This document shows, one piece after another, positions 18,065 to 27,732 of a stretch of 52,488 nucleotides of DNA. The stretch lies in the NCBI GenBank assembly GCA_028872955.1, contig JAGWNX010000018.1, positions 1 to 52,488 of the forward strand. Direction: 5' to 3'. Both the position numbers and the translations under genes were made by a program. Position 1 is the stretch's first letter. The number at the start of each line of letters is the position of its first letter. The notes below the pieces were generated by a model that had not been told where the DNA came from, made no database searches, and saw only the letters and a list, made by a program, of their open reading frames with translations. The DNA is from Acidobacteriota bacterium. GTDB taxonomy: Bacteria; Acidobacteriota; Terriglobia; Terriglobales; Acidobacteriaceae.

Positions 18065-19429
18065 CTAGATCATCTCGAGCACCAGCATGTTCCAGTCCAT
18101 AAAGCCTTTGTGGCTCAGGGCGGCTCCGGTGTCGGGGTGGTAGTACTCGTTCAGGCTGCCGTTGGCCTGCAGGTCCGCAGCCAGCAGGCGCACGGTCCTG
18201 GCGGCCAGGTCGTCGGCGGCGCTGGTGTAGCCGTAGCGGGCCAGCGCCTGCCACACAAAGTAGTTCACGATGATCCACACCGGCCCCAGCCAGTTGCTGG
18301 GGTTGCTGCTGAAGTCCATTGAGTACATCGTCTCCAGCCGGGAGAGCGAGCGCACGCCGAAGTTGGCGCGCAGCCGGTCGTCGGCAAAGTAGTTGCGCTC
18401 CAGCAGCGTCTTCGCTTGCGCAGGCGTTGCCAGGCCGCACCACAGCGGCAGAAAGCCGGTGAAGACCTGGAAGCGCAGCGGAATGGTCTGCCACGCCATG
18501 GCCATGCCGCGCGCCACGTCAGGAATCAGCTCGGCGCGGCGGTCGACGCACTGCACGTCTACCGTGTAGTAGAAGGCGTCGCGCGGGTCCCAGCACTCGC
18601 GCTGGATGGCTGCGCCCAGCCGCGCAATGCGGTCGGCCAGCCGCTGCTGCTCGTCGGCAGGCCGGTTCAGCCTGGTGGCGATCTCGGCCGCCGCGCGCAG
18701 GTCCTGGTAGTACAGGCAGTTCAGCAGCAGGTTGGCGGAGGAGAAGAACGGCCGCCCAAAGGTGGTGGGGTCGTTGTCGTTGCCAATGGAGACGTCGTCG
18801 CCCCACACCAGCAGGCCCGCGCCGGTCTCGTTGCCGATGGACCATGAGTCATAGAAGCGCAGCAGCTTCGCAAACAGGGGATCGACCCACGCGTAGGCGC
18901 CGGTCTCTTCGCAGATCATGCGTGCGAGCTGGCCAAACACCGGCTTCGCCTGATTCTGGTAGTTAGGCACCAGCCGCTGCAGCGTGCCGACGCGCGGATT
19001 GGTGGCCTTCAGCACCAGCGGAATGCGGCCCTCCGGCGTCTGATGGTCGAAGAAGACCAGCAGACTGCCGCGAGCGTGCTCGGCCACCTGCGCCTTGAAG
19101 GCCGCATCGCCGGTAACGGCGGCCAGCCGGAAGAGTCCACGGCAGGTCCACAGCGTGTCCCAGTCCCACAGCTCGGCGGAGTACTGCTTGCCCGGCAGGC
19201 TGGGCGCGAGGGTGGGGAAACGGAACGGCCCCTGCGCCGGACGCAAAAGCTTGGGGGCGTTCTGCTGGAAGTACGCCACCAGTGGCTCGGCCAGTTTTCG
19301 GCGATCGGCTGCCGGCAGCGGCGCGGTTGCTACGGTTGATTCGGCGGCGACAAGCTGCGGCCAAAGTGCCGGTGCTGCGCCGGCCAGTGCGAGCGACTCC
19401 AGCATCTGTCGGCGTGAGTATTTATGCAT
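18065..19429 (-). CDS. Tat-exported MGH1/trehalase-like glycoside hydrolase
   Basis: About 454 residues. The N-terminus (KYSRRQMLESLALAGAAPAL) is a Tat signal. The rest is an (alpha/alpha)6-barrel of the trehalase/GH37-GH63 type, recognised by QYSAELWDWDTLWTCRG, WSIGNETGAGLLVWGDD, SSANLLLNCLYYQDL, RECWDPRDAFYYTVD and, near the end, NPSNWLGPVWIIVNYF, LNEYYHPDTG and GFMDWNMLVLEMI. Acidic residues in these blocks are candidates for the catalytic pair. Substrate is uncertain; alpha-linked glucosides or mannosides are typical of relatives. The ATG at 19429 was chosen over an upstream one at 19459 because it starts the Tat peptide and has GGAG eight bases before. It is first in a two-gene unit with the DUF3863 gene. 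Confidence 0.8.
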   Translation of the reverse strand: MHKYSRRQMLESLALAGAAPALWPQLVAAESTVATAPLPAADRRKLAEPLVAYFQQNAPKLLRPAQGPFRFPTLAPSLPGKQYSAELWDWDTLWTCRGLFRLAAVTGDAAFKAQVAEHARGSLLVFFDHQTPEGRIPLVLKATNPRVGTLQRLVPNYQNQAKPVFGQLARMICEETGAYAWVDPLFAKLLRFYDSWSIGNETGAGLLVWGDDVSIGNDNDPTTFGRPFFSSANLLLNCLYYQDLRAAAEIATRLNRPADEQQRLADRIARLGAAIQRECWDPRDAFYYTVDVQCVDRRAELIPDVARGMAMAWQTIPLRFQVFTGFLPLWCGLATPAQAKTLLERNYFADDRLRANFGVRSLSRLETMYSMDFSSNPSNWLGPVWIIVNYFVWQALARYGYTSAADDLAARTVRLLAADLQANGSLNEYYHPDTGAALSHKGFMDWNMLVLEMI

Positions 19430-19531
19430 GCATCGTGCTCCGTGCCCAAAGTCCCGCACGATTGTAACGTTATCAATGCATGGTGCAAACGACAGTGCGT
19501 GTAGCGGACCGCGCAGCAGTCGGCGTGCGGC

Positions 19532-20476
19532 CTAGCTGTAGGCTGCCTCGGCAGTCGGCGTGCGGCGCGTCTTCACGTCGCGCATGGGCGGCTGCCCGAA
19601 GAGCCTGCGATACTCGCGGCTGAACTGGCTGGGGCTCTCGTAGCCCACCTCAAACGCTGCGCTGGCGGCGTCGATTCCTTCCAGCAGCATGCGCTCGCGG
19701 GCGGTGTGCAGGCGCAGCCGCTTCTGGTACTGCAGCGGACTCATCGAGGTGAGCGAGCGGAAGTGGTGGTGCAGCGTGGAGACGCCCATCTGGGCCACCT
19801 CGGCCAGCTCCTCCATACGCAGCGTCTTGGTGTAATTGTCGCGCAGCCAGGCGACTGCCTTGGCCGTGCGCTGGCTCTGGTCGCCGAGCGTGGCAATCGC
19901 CCGCAGATGTCCGCCTTGCGGCCCCTGCAGCACGCGAAACACCAGCTCGCGCTGGATGAGGTCGGCGAGCACGGCGATCTCCGCAGGCCGCTCCAGCAGC
20001 TTCACCAGCCGCAGCACCGCATCCAGCATCTCCGCCGTGGCTACACCCGACGCCATGCCCTGCGGAGCCTGTCCCGGTGCCAGTGGCGGAAACTCCTCGC
20101 GGCTCATCATCTCGCGCACCAGGTTCATATCCAGCCGCTGGACTGCGGCAAGGTACGGCTCCTCAGGAGTCGCTCGAGTGATCTGGCTCATCACCGGCAG
20201 ATCGATGGAGGTCAGCAGGAAGCTGCCGCCGGTGTGCCGGTACAGGGTTCCGCCCAGCTCAATCTGCTTCTCGCCCTGGAGAAACAGAACCAGCTCCGGC
20301 TCATAGCGCAAAAAGAGGCACGCCGAAGGGGCGGTGCGCATGGAGACGAGAAAGCCCGGGATCGGTGTGACGATAACCCGTTCCGTTTCAGCGTATCGGG
20401 CAAGTCGGAGGGAGAGCTCGCGGCGCAACGTCTCGCAGTGTGGGTCGGTCTGGCGGTCTGGCGTGCTTGTGGTCAC
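19532..20476 (-). CDS. AraC family transcriptional regulator
   Basis: A 314-residue regulator with an N-terminal effector domain of the AraC_N type (RYAETERVIVTPIPGF, LVLFLQGEKQIELGG, LTSIDLPVMSQIT). The C-terminal pair of helix-turn-helices shows MEELAEVAQMGVSTLHHHFR and ASAAFEVGYESPSQFSREYRRLFG. The start is GTG with GAGGAG eight bases upstream. It is transcribed away from an aldo/keto reductase gene across a 169-base spacer holding two direct repeats (see the site at 20554-20583), the usual layout for a regulator that controls its divergent neighbour. The inducer is unknown; reactive aldehydes or similar reductase substrates are plausible. Confidence 0.88.
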   Translation of the reverse strand: MTTSTPDRQTDPHCETLRRELSLRLARYAETERVIVTPIPGFLVSMRTAPSACLFLRYEPELVLFLQGEKQIELGGTLYRHTGGSFLLTSIDLPVMSQITRATPEEPYLAAVQRLDMNLVREMMSREEFPPLAPGQAPQGMASGVATAEMLDAVLRLVKLLERPAEIAVLADLIQRELVFRVLQGPQGGHLRAIATLGDQSQRTAKAVAWLRDNYTKTLRMEELAEVAQMGVSTLHHHFRSLTSMSPLQYQKRLRLHTARERMLLEGIDAASAAFEVGYESPSQFSREYRRLFGQPPMRDVKTRRTPTAEAAYS

Positions 20477-20553
20477 GGCGTTTCTCCTCGGTCCCGGTCT
20501 CAGCAGTATGTCAAAGTGCGGTTACGTCACGCTACGCTTTTTCAGCCTGCCGG

Positions 20554-20583
20554 AGGATCAGGCAAGAGATCGGCAGGATCAGG
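20554..20583 (+). promoter_or_regulatory. direct-repeat operator candidate between araC-type gene and aldo/keto reductase
   Basis: Two exact copies of AGGATCAGG occupy 20554-20562 and 20575-20583. Their starts are 21 bases apart, two turns of B-DNA, on the same face. AraC-family proteins with two helix-turn-helix motifs typically bind directly repeated half-sites with about this spacing. The site lies in the divergent spacer, about 80 bases upstream of the reductase start, so it is a good candidate operator for the neighbouring regulator. Confidence 0.5.
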
Positions 20584-20627
20584 ATACCGCTGCGACCCTA
20601 CTTGGAGCTACGCTCGTACCTGGATAA

Positions 20628-21641
<1,014 letters not shown>

Positions 21642-21651
21642 CCAGCGTCGT

Positions 21652-21682
21652 GCCCGGGGCTGGTTCGCTACCCGCCCCGGGC
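21652..21682 (+). terminator. hairpin terminator after the aldo/keto reductase gene
   Basis: A perfect 9-bp stem (GCCCGGGGC at 21652-21660 with GCCCCGGGC at 21674-21682), 13-base loop, ten bases after the reductase stop, followed by CTTCGTT. The T tract is weak, so termination may be partial and let some transcription through into the cupin gene. Confidence 0.55.
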
Positions 21683-21723
21683 CTTCGTTATGCTCGTCGC
21701 ATCGCAGAAAGGAACCCTTCTTC

Positions 21724-22119
21724 ATGAACATTCAGCGCGCAGGCGCACAACCCTCCGCCAAAGGTCCGGCCGAGTACTTTACCGGCAGCGTCCGGGTCGA
21801 TATGCTGCTCAGCCCGCCAGACCCCGCCCGCGTGGTGGCCGCTGCCGTCACCTTTGAGCCCGGTGCCCGCACGGCCTGGCACACGCACCCGCTCGGCCAG
21901 TCGCTAGTGGTCACCGCTGGGTGCGGATGCGCGCAGCGCTGGGGCGGGCCGATTGAGATCATCCGGCCGGGAGATGTGATCTGGTTCGAGCCGGGAGAGA
22001 AGCACTGGCACGGCGCTGCGGCCACCACCGGCATGACCCACATCGCCATCCAGGAGAAGCTGGACGGCAAGACCGTCGACTGGCTGGAGCAGGTGACCGA
22101 CGAGCAGTACGCAGGGTAG
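21724..22119 (+). CDS. cupin-domain protein
   Basis: A 131-residue single-domain cupin. The first cupin motif supplies metal ligands ([16 protein letters not shown]) and the second is [16 protein letters not shown], so a divalent metal site with three histidines and possibly a glutamate is expected. Similar small cupins accompany aldo/keto reductases and carboxymuconolactone decarboxylase-like genes in quinone or aldehyde stress loci, but the reaction is unknown. AGAAAGGAA precedes the ATG. The C-terminus ends in a tail typical of the family ([11 protein letters not shown]). It is on the same strand as the reductase with a hairpin between, so it may share the AraC-controlled promoter by read-through. 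Confidence 0.85.
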   Translation: MNIQRAGAQPSAKGPAEYFTGSVRVDMLLSPPDPARVVAAAVTFEPGARTAWHTHPLGQSLVVTAGCGCAQRWGGPIEIIRPGDVIWFEPGEKHWHGAAATTGMTHIAIQEKLDGKTVDWLEQVTDEQYAG

Positions 22120-22154
22120 CGTCGCTACACCGGAAGCATCCTTGCAAAGCAAAA

Positions 22155-22186
22155 CGGGCGTGGCGACTGGGTGTGCGCCACGCCCG
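22155..22186 (-). terminator. rho-independent terminator of the amidohydrolase gene
   Basis: An 11-bp perfect stem (CGGGCGTGGCG, 22155-22165, with CGCCACGCCCG, 22176-22186) and a 10-base loop lie just past the amidohydrolase stop. Read on the minus strand, the stem is followed by TTTTGCTTTGC, a usable U tract. It lies between convergent genes and could also slow plus-strand transcription from the cupin gene. Confidence 0.75.
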
Positions 22187-22202
22187 CTGGATTGGTGGCG
22201 GC

Positions 22203-23222
22203 TTACTTCTTGTCCTTCGTGTCGAGCCGCAGGAAGCGCGCCGCGTTGTTGTACAGAATGTCGCGCTTCTGCTCCGGGGTCAGGTAGTCGGCGTTCTGAA
22301 TGACGCTGATGGAGTAGCGCATCAGGCCGGGCCAGATGAGCTGATCCGTGCCAAACATCACGCGATCTTCAAAGCCCGCATCGACCAGCCGCTCCACGTA
22401 GCGGTTCACCTCTTTGATGGGGTAGCTCCAGATCAGCCCCGCCACGTCGACGTACACGTGCGAGTTGGCCTGCAGCAGCGTCAGCATGTTGTCGATCATC
22501 GGGTATCCGGCGTGCATCACCTGCACGCGCAGCTTGGGGTGCCGGGCCAGCAGCTCCTCCAGCAACAGCGGATTGCCTGCTGATCCGCGATAGGTCGGCG
22601 TAGTCACGTTGGCGCGTCCGCTGCCGCCCGTGCCCATGTGGATGGCCACCGGGATATCCAACTGCTCGGCCAGCGCAAAGTACTGGTCCACGCTCATGTC
22701 GCTGGGCGAGACGCCCTCGTACTGCAGGCCAATCTCGCCCATTACCTTGAAACCGCCGGTGGTAAAGTCCTTGCGCAGCTCATCCATGGGTACGCGCGAG
22801 CCGCGCCCCATGCCGCCCGTGAAGCTGGTACCCGGAATCACGTGGCCGGGAATGGCCTCCTGCCACTTCTTGACTGCCTCGGGCGAGCCGAAGACCACCG
22901 CCGTTACGTTCAGCTTCTGCATCTCTGCGGCGACGTCCTTGAGATACTCGCCCTTGGCCGAGGGGTAGAGCTTGGGCGTGCACTCCTCCTGCACCCAGCC
23001 AAACGGTGCCTCTTTGGTGTCGGGGTCCGATGCCGTGAACTTCGCCGTGTTGGGGCACATGGGCACGGCATACGGGCCGGAGTCGTCCATCGCATGCACA
23101 TGCACGTCAATCACGGGCGGCACATCGCTGGGGGTGTTCTGCGCCGCCAGGGCTAGGGGCCACGCCGCCAGCGCGGCACCACACACTACGGCTGCTGCAT
23201 GCTTCCGCATCACAAACGTCAT
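22203..23222 (-). CDS. exported amidohydrolase-family protein
   Basis: A 339-residue protein with a cleavable Sec signal (after about [13 protein letters not shown]) and an amidohydrolase_2 type metal-dependent TIM barrel. The metal-binding start is [11 protein letters not shown] (HxH), followed by [21 protein letters not shown] and the C-terminal [11 protein letters not shown], where the aspartate is the catalytic/metal residue. Related enzymes include decarboxylases and lactonases as well as amidases, so the substrate is open. The ATG at 23222 was chosen because AGGAG lies seven bases upstream; an in-frame codon at 23273 has no such support. It is monocistronic with a terminator behind it. 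Confidence 0.85.
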   Translation of the reverse strand: MTFVMRKHAAAVVCGAALAAWPLALAAQNTPSDVPPVIDVHVHAMDDSGPYAVPMCPNTAKFTASDPDTKEAPFGWVQEECTPKLYPSAKGEYLKDVAAEMQKLNVTAVVFGSPEAVKKWQEAIPGHVIPGTSFTGGMGRGSRVPMDELRKDFTTGGFKVMGEIGLQYEGVSPSDMSVDQYFALAEQLDIPVAIHMGTGGSGRANVTTPTYRGSAGNPLLLEELLARHPKLRVQVMHAGYPMIDNMLTLLQANSHVYVDVAGLIWSYPIKEVNRYVERLVDAGFEDRVMFGTDQLIWPGLMRYSISVIQNADYLTPEQKRDILYNNAARFLRLDTKDKK

Positions 23223-23510
23223 CTCGGTTCTCCTGAAGGGGAAAAAATCCTGCCCCGCAACGGGCCGCACCACAGTATCAACTCGCTAAGCTGCGTGCCA
23301 AGCCCATTTACAGCGCTTTGCACGAGTGCCCCGCGGTAGGCCCCTGCTGCGAGGTGTTCTGTATGCGAGATATTCTGCGATAGCCCTTTCTGCTACAAGC
23401 CATGCTGGCTCTCCTGCCTCGGCCGGGCACCTCACCTTGCCCACGCAACCGGCGTTTCAGGCCGGCATCATCGCCGGGGCAGAGAAGCGCATCGGGGCGG
23501 AGAGGGCGCG

Positions 23511-25601
23511 TTAGCCCTCTACGCCCAGCTCGCGCAGCAGAAATGCGTAGTCGAAGGCGATCTCCTTCAGATAGTCGTAGCGTCCGCTGGCCCCGCCGTG
23601 CCCTGCATCCATGTTGATGTGCAGCAACAGCGGCGTGGTGTCGGTCTTCAGCGTGCGCAGCTTTGCCACATACTTTGCGGGCTCCCAGTACATCACCTGG
23701 CTGTCGTTCAGGCTGGTCTTTACCAGCATGGCCGGGTAGGGGCCGGGCTTCAGGTTGTCATACGGCGAGTAGCTGCGCATAGTCGCGAACGCCTCAGGAT
23801 CGTTCGGGTTGCCCCACTCCTCGTACTCGCCCACGGTCAGGGGCAGGCTGGCGTCCAGCATGGTGTTCATCACGTCCACGAACGGCACATGCGACAGCAC
23901 CACGCGGAAGAGATCGGGCCGCAGGTTGACCACGGCACCCATCAGCAGCCCGCCGGCGCTGCCGCCCTCAATCGCCACGCGATCCACAGCGCCGTACTTC
24001 TTTTCCACAAGATGCTCGGTGACGGCTACGAAGTCCGTGAAGGTATTGCGCTTCACCTGCATCTTGCCGGCGTCGTGCCAGGCGTCGCCAAGCTCGCCGC
24101 CGCCGCGGATGTGGGCGTACGCCATCACCACGCCACGATCCAGCAGAGACAGACGGCTGGAGCCGAAGCTGACCGGCAGGGGGTAGCCATATGACCCATA
24201 TCCATAGACATACAGCGGGTTGCTGCCGTCTTGCTTGAAGGATTCGCGACGGTAGACCAGCGACACAGGCACCTGGGTGCCATCTTCGGCGCGCACCCAG
24301 AGCCGCTCGGAGCCGTAGTGCTCGCGCTGGAAGCCGCCCGGCACCTCCTGCTCCTTCAGAAGTGTGGAGACGCCCGTCGCTACGTCGTACTCGTAGACGG
24401 AGGCTGGCGAGACCAGTGACTGGTAGGCGTAACGGAAGACGCGCACCTCGAACTCGCGATTGACGTGGCTTTGCGCGGAGTAGGTAGGTTCAGGAAAGGT
24501 GATCGCCCGCGAGTGGCCAAGCGCTCCGTCTGCACCCAGCTCCACAACCTGCAAGGTTGGCAGGCCTTGCTCTCGGAGAGAAAGCACGATAAATGAATTA
24601 AATAGATCGAAATCCTCAAGCGGGGCTTCCGGTTTAAGTGGCACCAGCTCCGTCCAGTGCTCGCGGCCCGGTGAGGCTACAGGTGCGGTCACCAGGCGGA
24701 AGGCCTTACCGGCGTCATTGGTGCGAAGGTAGAAGCGGCCATGGCGGTGATCCACGGAGTACTCCTGCTCGTCCACTCGCTCGGCGATCATGGCAAACGT
24801 GCCTTCCGGGGCGTCGGCTGGCAGGTAGCGCCACTCACTGGTGGTGTGGCTGCCACACTCCAGCAGGATGTAGCGGCCATCGCGGGTCTTGCCTACGCCC
24901 AGGTTGAAGCGTTCGTCGGTCTCGTGAAGCAGCAGCGCGTCCTGTGCGGCGGTCTCTCCCAGGCGGTGCCGGTACAGGCGGTCCTGCCGCTTGGTCGTCT
25001 CGTCTTCTGTGGTGTAGAAGAGCGTCCGGCTGTCGGCGGCCCAGCAGAAGGAGCCCACGCGCTCCGCAGTGTCAGGCAGGTCCTGGCCGGTGGCCAGGTT
25101 GCGCAGGTGGAGCGTGTACTGCCGGTAGCCGGTGTTGTCTGTGGAGTAGGCCAGCAGGGTGCCATCAGGGCTCACGCTCAAGCCGCCAAGTGACATGAAT
25201 GCCTGACCTTCGGCAAGCTTATTCATGTCCAGCATGATCTCTTCCGGCGAGTCCGCAGCCAGGCTGTCGTCTGCCGCCGCGCGCCTGCGGCTGTAGATGG
25301 CATACTGCAGCCCCTCCACCGTGCGGGTGGAGTAGTACCAGCCGCCAAACCGGTAGGGCACAGACTCGTCTGTCTCCTTGATATGGGAGAGCATCTCGGC
25401 GTACAGACGGTCCTGCAGCGGCTGGGTCGACTGCATCATGGCGGCGGTATAGGCGTTCTCCGCCTCCAGGTAGGTCAGCACCTCGGGCGAGTCCTTCTGC
25501 CGCAGCCAGCGGTAGTCGTCTTCCAGCGTCTGTCCGTGGATGTGGGTAGGGGTGGGTTCGCGGCGGGCGACAGGTGGCTGCAGGTCAGGGTTCTGGGTCA
25601 T
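23511..25601 (-). CDS. ptrB: oligopeptidase B, S9 family serine peptidase
   Basis: A 696-residue prolyl oligopeptidase-family enzyme with an N-terminal seven-bladed propeller (about residues 70-400) and a C-terminal alpha/beta-hydrolase. The nucleophile is in IEGGSAGGLLMGAV, and the histidine in NMDAGHGGASGRYD. Further family blocks are HIHGQTLEDDYRWLR, AHIRGGGELGDAWHDAGK and VMYWEPAKYVAKLR. Oligopeptidase B cleaves short peptides after basic residues and is cytosolic or periplasmic; no signal peptide is visible here. The ATG at 25601 was chosen with GGAG eight bases upstream; a start at 25652 would add a hydrophobic, unrelated-looking stretch. Confidence 0.9.
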   Translation of the reverse strand: MTQNPDLQPPVARREPTPTHIHGQTLEDDYRWLRQKDSPEVLTYLEAENAYTAAMMQSTQPLQDRLYAEMLSHIKETDESVPYRFGGWYYSTRTVEGLQYAIYSRRRAAADDSLAADSPEEIMLDMNKLAEGQAFMSLGGLSVSPDGTLLAYSTDNTGYRQYTLHLRNLATGQDLPDTAERVGSFCWAADSRTLFYTTEDETTKRQDRLYRHRLGETAAQDALLLHETDERFNLGVGKTRDGRYILLECGSHTTSEWRYLPADAPEGTFAMIAERVDEQEYSVDHRHGRFYLRTNDAGKAFRLVTAPVASPGREHWTELVPLKPEAPLEDFDLFNSFIVLSLREQGLPTLQVVELGADGALGHSRAITFPEPTYSAQSHVNREFEVRVFRYAYQSLVSPASVYEYDVATGVSTLLKEQEVPGGFQREHYGSERLWVRAEDGTQVPVSLVYRRESFKQDGSNPLYVYGYGSYGYPLPVSFGSSRLSLLDRGVVMAYAHIRGGGELGDAWHDAGKMQVKRNTFTDFVAVTEHLVEKKYGAVDRVAIEGGSAGGLLMGAVVNLRPDLFRVVLSHVPFVDVMNTMLDASLPLTVGEYEEWGNPNDPEAFATMRSYSPYDNLKPGPYPAMLVKTSLNDSQVMYWEPAKYVAKLRTLKTDTTPLLLHINMDAGHGGASGRYDYLKEIAFDYAFLLRELGVEG

Positions 25602-25723
25602 AGCAAGGGCTCCGAGGTTGAGAATACAGGTTTGCAGTGGGCAGAATCGCACCGCTGGGTTAGCTTCTGGGAACCTCGGGGGCGTCGCCTGCGTACCTTC
25701 TCTGGGTGGGTATTCAGCGTAGA

Positions 25724-26602
25724 ATGGCGTGGATGAGACGCAAGACGGAACAGGTGACTACCGCCGCAGTGCCGTGCCGCAGGCGGGATCCGGGTCCCGT
25801 CGTACGACTGGCGCGCCTGCTGGTGTTGCCTTTGCTGGCAGTGCTGCTCTTTGGCAACCTGACTGCCTCGCCCGCCCTTGCCGAGCGGGTTGCTGACCTG
25901 CCGGCACCCACCGGATATGTCAACGACTTTGCGGGCGTGCTCTCGCCCTCGACGATCGAGTCGGTCGATCAGTTGTGCCAGGCTGTCGATCAGCAGGCGC
26001 ACGCGCAGATCGCGGTCGTCACCATCAAGTCGCTGCCGCCCGACCAGTCCATCGAAGAGTTCACGACGGAGCTGGAGGACAAGTGGAAGGTCGGTACCAA
26101 GGGCACCGATCGCGGTGTGCTGATGCTGCTGGTGATGACGCCGCGGCGTGGCCGCATTGAGGTGGGTTACGGGCTGGAGGGCGTGCTGAACGACGCCAAG
26201 GTGGGCGATATTGGCCGGTCCATGGTGCCGGCCGCACAGCAGGGCGACTACAACACAGCCGTGCCGCTGGGGGTACGCCAACTGGCCGCAGACATTGCCG
26301 CCGACGCCGGAGTGACGCTGACCGGCCAGCCGTCTGACGACTATGGCTATCCACGGCGCTCGCAGCAGGTGGTGCAGGTGCGGCCGTGGCAGGTGCTCAT
26401 CGCCATCGGCGGTGTGGTCTTCGTCATCATCCTGCTGGTGGCGACGGGCAACACGGGGATTCTCTTTTTCCTGCTGGGCAATCTGCTGGGGGGCGGCTTT
26501 GGCGGTGGTGGCGGTCGCGGGAACGATGGCGATGGCGGCGGCGGCTTTGGCGGCTTCGGCGGGGGCAGCTCCGGCGGCGGAGGCGCCAGTGGAGACTTCT
26601 AA
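25724..26602 (+). CDS. TPM-domain membrane protein (YgcG-like)
   Basis: About 292 residues: a signal or anchor segment (LLVLPLLAVLLFGNLTASPALA), the TPM domain (GYVNDFAGVLSPSTIESVDQ ... QIAVVTIKSLPPDQSIEEF ... GVLMLLVMTPRRGRIEVGYG), a transmembrane helix near residue 215 (VLIAIGGVVFVIILLVATG) and a C-terminal tail of almost only glycine, serine and phenylalanine. TPM proteins occur next to LemA in many bacteria and are implicated in envelope or photosystem assembly and repair; their biochemical role is unclear. Start choice among GTG 25706, ATG 25724 and ATG 25733 is uncertain because no good ribosome site is seen. The LemA gene follows 108 bases downstream. Confidence 0.85.
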   Translation: MAWMRRKTEQVTTAAVPCRRRDPGPVVRLARLLVLPLLAVLLFGNLTASPALAERVADLPAPTGYVNDFAGVLSPSTIESVDQLCQAVDQQAHAQIAVVTIKSLPPDQSIEEFTTELEDKWKVGTKGTDRGVLMLLVMTPRRGRIEVGYGLEGVLNDAKVGDIGRSMVPAAQQGDYNTAVPLGVRQLAADIAADAGVTLTGQPSDDYGYPRRSQQVVQVRPWQVLIAIGGVVFVIILLVATGNTGILFFLLGNLLGGGFGGGGGRGNDGDGGGGFGGFGGGSSGGGGASGDF

Positions 26603-26710
26603 CAGATCGTTACGTCCTATGCTCGGCAGGGGCACGCGGCGGCCAACCCGCAGCGAGAGCCTCTGGCTGGGCATCGAATCAAACTGCAGTCCACGAAAGT
26701 TGAGGAAATC

Positions 26711-27295
26711 ATGAAGCCTTTATGGATCGTCCTGGGAGTCTTCGGTCTGCTGATCGTTGTGCTCCTGCTCGTCGGTGGCAGCTACATTGGCGCCCGGAAC
26801 ACCCTGGTCGAGAAGAACGAGGCCGTCAACCAGGCCTATGCGCAGGTGGACGTGGTCCAGCAGCGCCGGCTGGACCTGATTCCGAACCTGGTGGCCACCG
26901 TCAAGGGTTACGTGAATGAAGAGTCTACGGTGCTGACGAATATTGCCAATGCGCGCGCGGGCGTGCTGGCTGCGGGCTCTGACCATGCTGCCGCCATCAA
27001 CGCCAACACCAAGCTCGATGTGGCACTGGGCCCCTTCTTCCGCCTGCAGGAGCAGTACCCGAACCTGAAGGGAAGTGACCAGTTCACCCGCCTGAGCGAT
27101 GAGCTGGCCGGCACCGAAAACCGCATCGCGGTGGAGCGCCAGCGGTACAACCGCACGCTGGAGGACTACAACGTCTACGTGCGCCAGTTTCCTAACAGCA
27201 TCTGGGCCAACTTTGCCGGCTTCCACTACCGCGACGAGTACTTCAAGGGCAATCCGGAGAACGCGACGGCTCCCAAGGTGGACTTCAGCAAGTAG
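26711..27295 (+). CDS. LemA family protein
   Basis: A 194-residue membrane-anchored helical protein: an N-terminal transmembrane helix (IVLGVFGLLIVVLLLVGGSYI), then the LemA motifs NEAVNQAYAQVDVVQQRRLDL, IPNLVATVKGYVNEE, and the C-terminal NRIAVERQRYNRTLEDYNVY with FPNSIWANFAGFHYRDEYF. A TTGAGGAAATC ribosome site precedes the ATG. It pairs with the TPM gene upstream; such pairs are widely conserved, usually with lemA first, whereas here it is second. The function is unknown; an envelope-associated role is inferred. A strong bidirectional terminator follows. Confidence 0.92.
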   Translation: MKPLWIVLGVFGLLIVVLLLVGGSYIGARNTLVEKNEAVNQAYAQVDVVQQRRLDLIPNLVATVKGYVNEESTVLTNIANARAGVLAAGSDHAAAINANTKLDVALGPFFRLQEQYPNLKGSDQFTRLSDELAGTENRIAVERQRYNRTLEDYNVYVRQFPNSIWANFAGFHYRDEYFKGNPENATAPKVDFSK

Positions 27296-27318
27296 GCAAG
27301 TCGTCTGCCGCAGCAAGG

Positions 27319-27348
27319 AAAAGGCCACCGCCGAAGCGGTGGCCTTTT
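27319..27348. terminator. bidirectional rho-independent terminator between lemA and the STAS gene
   Basis: A 13-bp perfect stem (27319-27331 with 27336-27348) closes a CGAA tetraloop. The 5' arm begins AAAA and the 3' arm ends TTTT, so it has a U tract in both directions. It lies between the convergent lemA (plus) and STAS (minus) genes and should stop both transcripts. Confidence 0.9.
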
Positions 27349-27370
27349 CTGTAGTCAGGGATTGCTTGTC

Positions 27371-27718
27371 TTACTTGGTGAAGGCCGCGATGGCCGAAGC
27401 CTCGTCGTCCTTCACATCAAATACCGTGTACAGCTTGGTGATCTGCAACAGGTCGTGCACCTTCTTGGTCAGGTTCAGCAGCTTCAGCTCGCCGCCACTG
27501 TTCTTCACCGTGGTGAACGCGCTGACCAACTCGCCGATGCCCGAGCTATCGATGTAGTTCACATCGCCGAGATTCAGCAGAATCTTGCTGGAACCCTTGG
27601 CCAGTACGTCGCGCACCGCATCACGGATGGTGATGCTGCCTTCACCCAGGGTGATCCGGCCGCTCAGATCCAGAATCGTGACGCCATCCACCTGGCGCGT
27701 GTGTACTTTCATGCTCAT
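27371..27718 (-). CDS. STAS-domain anti-anti-sigma factor (RsbV/SpoIIAA-like)
   Basis: A 115-residue single STAS domain: VHTRQVDGVTILDLSGRITL, ILLNLGDVNYIDSSGIGELV and GELKLLNLTKKVHDLLQITK. The serine in YIDSSGIG is the position phosphorylated by partner kinases in known systems. Unphosphorylated proteins of this type bind the anti-sigma kinase and free the sigma factor. AAGGAG precedes the ATG by ten bases. The gene lies 14 bases after the RsbW-like kinase gene, so the pair forms an operon in the order kinase then antagonist. No sigma factor or RsbU-like phosphatase is adjacent. Confidence 0.92.
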   Translation of the reverse strand: MSMKVHTRQVDGVTILDLSGRITLGEGSITIRDAVRDVLAKGSSKILLNLGDVNYIDSSGIGELVSAFTTVKNSGGELKLLNLTKKVHDLLQITKLYTVFDVKDDEASAIAAFTK

Positions 27719-27732
27719 ACGTGGTGTTCTCC

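Noticed and set aside
23223..23510. Small gene or RNA between oligopeptidase B and the amidohydrolase
   Set aside because: Short open frames here have no ribosome site or family similarity; only a weak CCGGCG/CGCCGG hairpin is seen. The region probably holds just the amidohydrolase promoter.
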